Source: an uncultured Collinsella sp. (GTDB taxonomy: Bacteria > Actinomycetota > Coriobacteriia > Coriobacteriales > Coriobacteriaceae). From it: a stretch of DNA of 36,360 nt. A program made the translations under genes and the position numbers. The stretch lies in the NCBI GenBank assembly GCA_902496335.1, contig CABVAO010000016.1, positions 1 through 36,360 of the forward strand, given 5' to 3'. A model generated the notes under the pieces. The model had not been told where the DNA came from, did no database searches, and worked only from the letters and a program-made list of their open reading frames with translations. How positions within the stretch are numbered: the stretch's first letter is position 1; the number at the start of each line of letters is the position of its first letter. Positions 1-5,669 of this stretch are shown one piece after another.

Positions 1-1
1 A

Positions 2-820
2 ATCGAGAAAAACACCGTGCAGGAGACGCTGATCCTCCCGCTGTATTCCCGGAAGCTGTGTACGGAGCTGTACCCGAACCTTTACAGGGATGAAACAGCG
101 GTTCGCCTGCTCGACCAGATCGACTACGACTTTTCAGAGGCAGAGAAAAACTCCCGCAGCCTGATGCAGCGCTTTGGTGCGCTGGAGGTGGCCATGCGGC
201 AGGGTGATCTTGCTTTCGAGGTGCGGGATTACCTGAAAGGCCACCCCAATGCGGCGGTGGTCAATCTGGGCTGTGGGCTGGACAACACCGGCAGAACCTG
301 CGACAACGGTAGATGCAAGATCTACAATCTGGACTTCCCGGATGTGATTGCCTTGCGGCAGCAGCTGCTGCCCGTCGAGGATCGAGAACAAAATATCCCC
401 TGCGATCTGAAAGACACCGCATGGTTTGGCAAAATCGATGCCTCCGGCGGGGCGGTGCTCTTTGCCTCCGGGGTGTTCTATTACTTTCTGACCCAGCAGG
501 TCCGGGAACTGGTGCGGGGAATGGCGGACGCTTTCCCCGGCGGTGTGCTGGTCTTTGATGCTGCCAATCGGACGGCAGTAAAGATGATCGCAAAAACATG
601 GCTTAAGACTGCAAAAATCAAGGATGTTGGGGCATATTTTGCGGTTTCGGATGCCGCCAAGGAAATCGGCACGTGGGACAGCCGTCTGCAGGTCACAAGT
701 CGCGGCTATATGCTGGGCTACAACGATTTGAGGGACCCTTCTGTCAGCGGCTTTTTCCGGTTTCTCGCAAGGGTCGGTGACAACGGGATGAAAATGCAAA
801 TCGTGAAAATAAGATTTTGA
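2..820 (+). CDS. Class I SAM-dependent methyltransferase, LCM-like family (5'-partial)
   Basis: Probable S-adenosylmethionine-dependent methyltransferase of the leucine-carboxyl/O-methyltransferase-like family (often labelled polyketide O-methyltransferase); the substrate is unknown. The SAM-binding glycine loop is visible as VVNLGCGLDNT about 80 residues in, followed by an acidic strand end (YNLDFPD) and later FASGVFYYF, typical of this family. The frame is open to the left edge, and the family N-terminus (KNTVQETL) is already present upstream of the GTG at position 17, so the true start lies outside the window and the GTG is probably internal. The gene is noticeably less GC-rich than its right-hand neighbours, which hints at a separate origin. 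It ends just before a strong hairpin. Family assignment is fairly secure; function is not. Confidence 0.75.
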   Translation: MEKNTVQETLILPLYSRKLCTELYPNLYRDETAVRLLDQIDYDFSEAEKNSRSLMQRFGALEVAMRQGDLAFEVRDYLKGHPNAAVVNLGCGLDNTGRTCDNGRCKIYNLDFPDVIALRQQLLPVEDREQNIPCDLKDTAWFGKIDASGGAVLFASGVFYYFLTQQVRELVRGMADAFPGGVLVFDAANRTAVKMIAKTWLKTAKIKDVGAYFAVSDAAKEIGTWDSRLQVTSRGYMLGYNDLRDPSVSGFFRFLARVGDNGMKMQIVKIRF

Positions 821-833
821 GAGACAAAAATGC

Positions 834-886
834 AAAAGACGGGCACTTCTTGCCGCTCAATTGGCAAGAAGCGCTCGTCTTTTCTT
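834..886. terminator. Bidirectional intrinsic terminator
   Basis: AAAAGACG (834-841) pairs with CGTCTTTT (876-883), and an inner 9-bp stem pairs 846-854 with 863-871. The outer stem ends in T runs when read on either strand, so it can stop both the rightward methyltransferase and the leftward sugar operon that ends at 916. Confidence 0.85.
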
Positions 887-915
887 AACGCGTCGTATGG
901 CGGAGAGAGCGCAGG

Positions 916-1800
916 TTACGCGAGCGCCCTTCTTGCCAGCTCGGCCGCGCCGAGGATTCCCTGGTCGCCGCCGCAGCCCGGGGCGCAGATGTAGCTCTCC
1001 ATGTCCTTAAGCTCGGCGGTCTGGATGTAGCCACCCAGATATTCGAGGGTCTTCTTGCGGACGATGCCGTAGAGCTGCTCCTGGTGCATCACGCCGCCGC
1101 CGAGGACGATGCGGCGAGGCGAGTACATGAGCACGAGGTTCGCGCACATCTGCCCCAGATAATCCCCCTCGAGCGCCCACACCTCATCGTTGTCCGCGAG
1201 CTCGGCCGCGGGCTTTCCCCAGCGCGCGGCAATGGCGGGGCCGGAGGCGAGGCCCTCGAGACAGCTCGCGTGGCTCGGGCAGACGCAGCGTCCCTCCTCG
1301 GTGGGACGGGTCCTTACCAGCATGTGGCCGGCCTCGGGGTGCAGCATGCCGTGAAGGAGCCTGCCCGCGCACATGACGCCCGCGCCCACGCCGGTGCCGA
1401 TGGTCACGTAGACGGCGTCCTCGAGCCCCTTGCAGCAGCCGAAGACCACTTCGCCGAGGCAGGCAACGTTCACGTCCGTGTCGTAGGCCACCGGAATCCC
1501 GAGGGCGTCGGCGAACGCGGCGCGAAGACCATGGCCTCGCCACGCGAGCTTGGGCGTCTGGAGGATGGAGCCGTAGCGCTCGTCGTTGGGGTCGACGCAG
1601 GTCGGGCCGAAGGCGCCGATGCCCAACGCGTCCACATCGCGGGCGGTGAACCACTCGATCATCTGCGGGACGGTCTCGGCGGGCGTAAGCGTCGGGGTCT
1701 CCATACGGTCGAGGACCTCGCCGTCGCCGGACACCACGGCACAGACCATCTTGGTCCCGCCGGCCTCGAGGGCGCCGAGCCTCATTTGCTTTTCGCTCAT
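916..1800 (-). CDS. ROK-family sugar kinase, fructokinase-like
   Basis: Cytoplasmic ATP-dependent hexokinase of the ROK family, most like the ScrK/GmuE-type fructokinases of Gram-positive bacteria, which convert fructose to fructose-6-phosphate. The N-terminal phosphate-binding motif is GALEAGGTKMVCAV, a second ATP motif is VTIGTGVGAG near residue 135, and the ROK signature with its zinc site follows (HPEAGH, then CVCPSHASC). At 294 residues the length is normal. The ATG at 1800 is preceded by AAGGAGG, which fixes the start. It is the last gene of the PTS/GH172 operon, 79 bp after the glycosidase, with a GC-rich hairpin between. A kinase for free hexose beside a PTS suggests that cytoplasmic hydrolysis releases unphosphorylated sugar. 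Glucokinase or mannokinase activity cannot be excluded. Confidence 0.85.
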   Translation of the reverse strand: MSEKQMRLGALEAGGTKMVCAVVSGDGEVLDRMETPTLTPAETVPQMIEWFTARDVDALGIGAFGPTCVDPNDERYGSILQTPKLAWRGHGLRAAFADALGIPVAYDTDVNVACLGEVVFGCCKGLEDAVYVTIGTGVGAGVMCAGRLLHGMLHPEAGHMLVRTRPTEEGRCVCPSHASCLEGLASGPAIAARWGKPAAELADNDEVWALEGDYLGQMCANLVLMYSPRRIVLGGGVMHQEQLYGIVRKKTLEYLGGYIQTAELKDMESYICAPGCGGDQGILGAAELARRALA

Positions 1801-1817
1801 GTGATCCTCCTTACAAA

Positions 1818-1852
1818 GGGACGCCCGCAGTCATGGTCAACCGCGGGCGCCC
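1818..1852 (-). promoter_or_regulatory. Intergenic hairpin between GH172 and kinase genes
   Basis: GGG-A-CGCCCGC (1818-1828) pairs with GCGGGCGCCC (1843-1852), leaving one bulged A. It sits between the glycosidase stop and the kinase ribosome-binding site, and only TTTG follows on the transcribed strand. It is more likely a partial terminator or an mRNA-stability hairpin that tunes kinase expression than a full stop. Confidence 0.5.
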
Positions 1853-1879
1853 ATAACGTTGGCTTGTTTCGAGGCGACC

Positions 1880-3004
1880 CTACCTGGGCACGCGGTCCTG
1901 CCTTGCGGCAAACGGGGCGAGCACGGCGTGCGGCTCGCTTTGGTACCAGTAGGCGACGGTGGAGATGTCGTCCTCGCGCTCGTAGAGCTTGATGTCGTCG
2001 TTGCCGAGGTCCTGGAACGTCACGCGCAGGTCCTCCTTGAACGAGATCGGGTCGGGAAGGTGCCACCTGTAGAGGCCGTGCCTGGGCAGCGCGTCGTCGT
2101 TGGTCGCGAGCATCGGGTTCGGGTTCGGCTTGCCCGCGCTGAAGCGGTCGCGCGTGGCGTCGCGCGTCGAGCGGTACGGGTAGCCGGCGAACAGCGTGTT
2201 GAAGCACTGCGCCTCGGGCAGCGCGTGGGGCGGCCTGTCGAGGAAGGCCCAGGCACCGCCGAAGTAGTCCTCGGCTCCCGTCGAGGTGACCGTAGGGAAC
2301 TCCTCGTCGCCGTCGAGGAAGAACTTCATCTCGCCCTCGCCCCACCAATAGCGCTCCAGGGCGCACAGGGCCATGTAGGTGCCGACGTAGTAGCCCTTAC
2401 CGCGCACGCCGTCGAGCACGGTGTAGTCGACGCCCCTGCGGGTGCTGCGCTCGCGGTTAAAACGGGCGTGGAAGTACATGGCGTCGTCCGGCACGTCGGT
2501 GAGCGCGTAGTTGAACGTGTAGAAGATGTACTTAATGAACCCGGGGTGCTCGCTCGTAAGCGTGACCTTGGCGTGCTTCCTGAAAGGCATCTCGAAGTAG
2601 CAGTTCATGCCGCCCGTCGGGTTCACGCAGATGGGCATCGAGTTGACGATGGCGCGCTCACCGAAGCCGTTGCAGAAGAAGTCGCCGACAGGGCACTCGA
2701 CCGAGGGGGTCTCCTCGTCGTCCCAGTAGAAGCGCAGTACGAGGTCGCGCATGACGAAGCTGCCGGCGGCGGTCTTGTCGGGGACGGTCATCCAGATGTG
2801 GCGGATGATGCCGGGGCCCTCGATGTCCGCGAGCGTGATGGTCTCGCCGGACTCAAGGGGCACGCAGCACGAGCCCTTGCGGCCGACGCCGAGGTGGCTG
2901 GCCGACATGGCGGCGCGGCCCTTCTCGCCCGTGATGTTCTCGGGGGTGATGGCGCGGCTTTCCTCACCGCCGTGCATCCACACGTCCTTAAGGAACTCTC
3001 TCAT
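1880..3004 (-). CDS. GH172 (DUF2961) glycoside hydrolase, candidate fructofuranosidase/arabinofuranosidase
   Basis: DUF2961 protein, now glycoside hydrolase family 172, whose characterised members include a Bifidobacterium alpha-D-fructofuranosidase acting on difructose dianhydride I and exo-alpha-D-arabinofuranosidases. Visible family motifs are GPGIIRHIWMT, LRFYWDDEETPSVECPVGDFF, a WWGEGEMKFF strand and the TGAEDYFGGAW loop; the Glu of GEGE and the Glu of GAED are candidate catalytic carboxylates. At 374 residues it is a compact member with no signal peptide, so it should act in the cytoplasm on an imported sugar. GAGGAGG precedes the ATG, 12 bp after the IIA stop. Lying between a mannose-class PTS and a fructokinase-like kinase, a fructoside such as a difructose anhydride is the best guess for substrate. 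The family call is firm; the substrate is inferred. Confidence 0.85.
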   Translation of the reverse strand: MREFLKDVWMHGGEESRAITPENITGEKGRAAMSASHLGVGRKGSCCVPLESGETITLADIEGPGIIRHIWMTVPDKTAAGSFVMRDLVLRFYWDDEETPSVECPVGDFFCNGFGERAIVNSMPICVNPTGGMNCYFEMPFRKHAKVTLTSEHPGFIKYIFYTFNYALTDVPDDAMYFHARFNRERSTRRGVDYTVLDGVRGKGYYVGTYMALCALERYWWGEGEMKFFLDGDEEFPTVTSTGAEDYFGGAWAFLDRPPHALPEAQCFNTLFAGYPYRSTRDATRDRFSAGKPNPNPMLATNDDALPRHGLYRWHLPDPISFKEDLRVTFQDLGNDDIKLYEREDDISTVAYWYQSEPHAVLAPFAARQDRVPR

Positions 3005-3016
3005 CGTCGACCTCCT

Positions 3017-3415
3017 CTATTCGTCGTCTTCGCACTCGGCGGAACTGGCACCGTTCACGTAGACGATCTGCTGGCGCGCCTCGTCGACGAGGGCGTCGAA
3101 GTCGAGTTTCTCGTCGGGGCGCGCGAGCGCGACCGTCATGGCGAGCGGGAGGTTGACACCCGCGATCACGTGGATCCGGTCGGAGGCGAAGCGGGAGAAG
3201 CGCTGGTTCACGCTGCCGCCGAGCGCGTCGGTGAGGACGACGACCTCGTCAGTGCCCGAAAGCGCCGCCTCGACCGCCGCGTCGAGCCCCTCGCCGTTGT
3301 CGTTCACGTAGGCGCACACGGCGTTGATGGCGTCGCTCTTACCCGTAAGGAACTCGAGGGTGTCCTTGAAGCCCTGGGCGAGAAGGGAATGGCTCGCCAC
3401 AACTATCTTTCTCAT
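3017..3415 (-). CDS. PTS EIIA component, mannose/fructose/sorbose class
   Basis: Cytoplasmic IIA phosphocarrier of a mannose-class phosphotransferase system; it takes phosphate from HPr and passes it to IIB. The N-terminus MRKIVVASHSLLAQGF holds the expected active-site histidine (His9), followed by a VVVLTDALGGSVNQ segment typical of the fold and by INLPL-like GVNLPLAM. At 132 residues it is a stand-alone IIA, as in the Bacillus LevD arrangement. It is encoded 26 bp after IID and 12 bp before the GH172 gene, so all are probably co-transcribed. The acidic tail (ECEDDE) is short and unremarkable. Confidence 0.9.
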   Translation of the reverse strand: MRKIVVASHSLLAQGFKDTLEFLTGKSDAINAVCAYVNDNGEGLDAAVEAALSGTDEVVVLTDALGGSVNQRFSRFASDRIHVIAGVNLPLAMTVALARPDEKLDFDALVDEARQQIVYVNGASSAECEDDE

Positions 3416-3441
3416 TGATTCACCAATCTCTTGGGTCGAAG

Positions 3442-4275
3442 CTAGGCAAGGATGCCGGCGGCGGAGGCGACCATCGCGAGGACGATCACCACGAGGATGA
3501 GGGCCGTCATGCTCGCGTTCTTCTTGGTAAGAAGGTAATACGCGCTTCCTGTGATGGCGGCGGGGATCATGGCAGGCAGGATCTTGTCGAGCAGCGGCTG
3601 AATCTCCATCGAGACGTCGCCGAAGCTGAAGCTAATCGGGCAGGTGACGCCGATGACCGAGGCGATGAGGCAGCCGACCACGGTGAGGCCGAGCACGGAG
3701 GCGGCGGCAGTGAGGTTGGGAAGCTTCTCGCTGAAGTCGGTGACGAGCTTCACGCCCTGCTTGTAGCCGAACTCGAGGGCGTGCATGCGGACCCAGAAGA
3801 TGGCCAGGATGAGCGCGAACCAGATGCCGGCTCCCACGGGGTTGCCCTCGATGGCCATGTAGGCGGCGATGGAGCCCATGATGGTCGGGATCATGGTCAT
3901 GAGCAGGGAGTCGCCGACGCCGGCGAGCGGTCCCATGGTGCCGATCTTCAGGTCTTGGACGGCGTCCGCCGCCGCTAGGCCGTCGCGTTCCTCCATGGCC
4001 ACGCAGGCGCCAAGGATGATGGCGGCGAGCCAAGGCTGGGTATTGTAGTAGCGGAAGTGGTTGTTGAGTGCTTGCTTATAGTCCTCGTCGTTCGTGTAGA
4101 TCTTCCTCAGGACCGGCGAGAGGGCGTAGGCGACTGAGGCGCCCTGCTGGGTCTGGTAGTTGAAGGTGCACACGCTCATGAGCCAGCGCCAGTTCGCGTT
4201 GCGCAGATCCTTCTTGGTGACCTTGTAGCCGGAGGGCTTGCCCTCGGCGACGGCGGTGATGTTCTCGTTTTCCAT
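3442..4275 (-). CDS. PTS EIID component, mannose/fructose/sorbose class
   Basis: Membrane subunit IID which, with IIC, forms the sugar channel of a mannose-class PTS. The N-terminal half carries family hallmarks: LRNANWRWLM, FNYQTQQGASVAYAL, FRYYNTQPWLAAIILG and GTMGPLAGVGDSL. Hydrophobic membrane segments are concentrated in the C-terminal third, ending with an ILVVIVLAMVASAAGILA helix. Length (277 residues) is normal. The start lies 2 bp after the IIC stop, an arrangement that suggests translational coupling. Specificity (fructose, mannose, sorbose or other) cannot be read from this sequence. Confidence 0.92.
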   Translation of the reverse strand: MENENITAVAEGKPSGYKVTKKDLRNANWRWLMSVCTFNYQTQQGASVAYALSPVLRKIYTNDEDYKQALNNHFRYYNTQPWLAAIILGACVAMEERDGLAAADAVQDLKIGTMGPLAGVGDSLLMTMIPTIMGSIAAYMAIEGNPVGAGIWFALILAIFWVRMHALEFGYKQGVKLVTDFSEKLPNLTAAASVLGLTVVGCLIASVIGVTCPISFSFGDVSMEIQPLLDKILPAMIPAAITGSAYYLLTKKNASMTALILVVIVLAMVASAAGILA

Positions 4276-4277
4276 GG

Positions 4278-5063
4278 TTACTCATCCTCTCCGATGAAGG
4301 CGTCTGCGGAAGCGTGGGCGGCGAGCTCGGTGTCCCTCTCGGCACGCTGGTAGAACGCGATCGCGAGGGCAACGCCGACGATGGCGGCGCCGATGATGGG
4401 CACGTTCAGGAAGGCCGAGAGGAAGAAGCCGACGAGCAGGTACTGGAAGTACTTGCCGGTGGGCATGTAGCGAAGCAGCATGGCGATGCCGACGGCCGGG
4501 AGCATCTTGCCGGCGAGGGTGAGGCCGGAGAGGAACCACTGGGGCATGACCTCGAGGAGCCAGTTGACGGCGGGCTGGCCGAGCGTCACGGAAACAAAGA
4601 CGGGCAGGGCGGCGCACAGGCCGAAGAGCGCGGGGCAGACCCACAGGATGGCGTTCATCTGCTTGAACTTGCCCTCGTTGCAGAGCTTCTGGGACTTCTC
4701 CACGACGAAGCCGTTGAGGATCTTGGCAATGACGTCGAGCTGGATGCCGAGCATGCCGACCGGCAGGCCGATAGCGAGGCCCGTGTCCGAGCCCAGGGTC
4801 ACGCCGTAGGCGGTGGCGATGATGGCCATCGTGCCGTAGTCGGGGATCGAAGAGCCGCCGAAGCCCGCGACGCCGAGCTGCATGAGCTGGATAGTGCCGC
4901 CGATGGCGAGGCCGGTCTTCCAGTCACCCATGACGACGCCGGTGATGAGGCCCCAGAAGACGGCGTAGTTGACGAAGATCATCGGGATGCCGTAGTAATC
5001 GACGTGCTTGATGAAGGCCAGCAGGGTCAGAAGGACCACCTGCAGGATAGTGAAGTTGACCAT
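4278..5063 (-). CDS. PTS EIIC component, mannose/fructose/sorbose class
   Basis: Integral membrane IIC permease subunit of the mannose-class PTS. It is very hydrophobic throughout, with family motifs including the GLITGVVMGDWKTGLAIGG stretch, LMQLGVAGFGGSSIPDYG and the repeated TGLAIGLPVG-type glycine-rich turns. Length is 261 residues, normal for IIC. The IIB stop codon TAA merges with an AGGAGG ribosome-binding site 9 bp upstream of the ATG, so IIB and IIC are tightly coupled. It works with IID to translocate the sugar while IIB phosphorylates it. Confidence 0.92.
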   Translation of the reverse strand: MVNFTILQVVLLTLLAFIKHVDYYGIPMIFVNYAVFWGLITGVVMGDWKTGLAIGGTIQLMQLGVAGFGGSSIPDYGTMAIIATAYGVTLGSDTGLAIGLPVGMLGIQLDVIAKILNGFVVEKSQKLCNEGKFKQMNAILWVCPALFGLCAALPVFVSVTLGQPAVNWLLEVMPQWFLSGLTLAGKMLPAVGIAMLLRYMPTGKYFQYLLVGFFLSAFLNVPIIGAAIVGVALAIAFYQRAERDTELAAHASADAFIGEDE

Positions 5064-5072
5064 GTTCCCTCC

Positions 5073-5546
5073 TTAGATGAGGTCTGCGACGGAGACGGGC
5101 TTGTCGGCGGGCACGAACTGGGCCGTCACCTTGACACCGCGGGCGATGAGCGCCTTGTAGCTCTGGACGTTCTCCGCGGAGGCGTAGGCGCGCTGGGTGA
5201 GCTGGATGCCGTCCTCCTTGACGAGCGAGCCACCGACGATCAGCGACGGGAACTCGATGCCCGACTCGACCAGGTGAAGCATCGTCTCGGGCTCTTTCGT
5301 GATGACGAAGACCTTCTCGCGGTCGTACTTGCCCGCCGCGAAGTTCTTGAGCGCGGTCTCCTCGGAGATGATCGAGACGGCCATGCCCGCGGGGCGCGCC
5401 ATCCTCATGGTGGACTTCAGGACCTCGTCGCCGGCGACCTTGTCGTCGATGACCATGACTCGGGTTGCGCCCGACACCGGGGCCCACTGCGTCACGATGA
5501 TGCCGTGAAGCAGGCGATTGTCGATTCGTGCCATAACAACACTCAT
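5073..5546 (-). CDS. PTS EIIB component, mannose/fructose/sorbose class
   Basis: Cytoplasmic IIB subunit that receives phosphate from IIA and phosphorylates the incoming sugar. The motif MARIDNRLLHGIIVTQW contains the active-site histidine expected near residue 15, and VMVIDDKVAGDEVLKSTMRMA follows as in the family. I start it at 5546 (MSVVMARID), which has GGAG ten bases upstream and gives 157 residues, the usual length; the frame stays open further upstream but those residues do not resemble the family. It is the first structural gene after the regulator, separated by 123 bp that should hold the operon promoter. Confidence 0.9.
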   Translation of the reverse strand: MSVVMARIDNRLLHGIIVTQWAPVSGATRVMVIDDKVAGDEVLKSTMRMARPAGMAVSIISEETALKNFAAGKYDREKVFVITKEPETMLHLVESGIEFPSLIVGGSLVKEDGIQLTQRAYASAENVQSYKALIARGVKVTAQFVPADKPVSVADLI

Positions 5547-5669
5547 GTTTGCTCCTATCAAATGAAGTTTTACGTTCGGTACTGCCTCGGCGCTATCCGG
5601 ATTCGCACCGGGCAAGGGGTTATCGGATTATTGAGGACGCGCAGTCAGCTTGCGGCGGCGCGGGGAAGG
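5547..5669 (-). promoter_or_regulatory. Presumed promoter region of the PTS operon; no sigma54 box visible
   Basis: This gap between the regulator stop and IIB is where a LevR-type activator would be expected to control a -24/-12 (TGGCAC-N5-TTGC) promoter. I looked for GG and GC doublets ten bases apart and found no convincing pair on the transcribed strand. No strong -35/-10 pair stands out either. The function is inferred from position only. Confidence 0.4.

Noticed and set aside
1859..3418. A 519-codon open frame on the plus strand over the GH172 and IIA genes
   Set aside because: It is antisense to two clearly recognised genes with good ribosome-binding sites; its Arg/Val/His-rich translation is typical of the reverse strand of GC-rich genes.
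5547..5669. Possible sigma54 -24/-12 promoter
   Set aside because: No GG-N10-GC doublet with surrounding TGGCAC/TTGC similarity was found on the transcribed strand.
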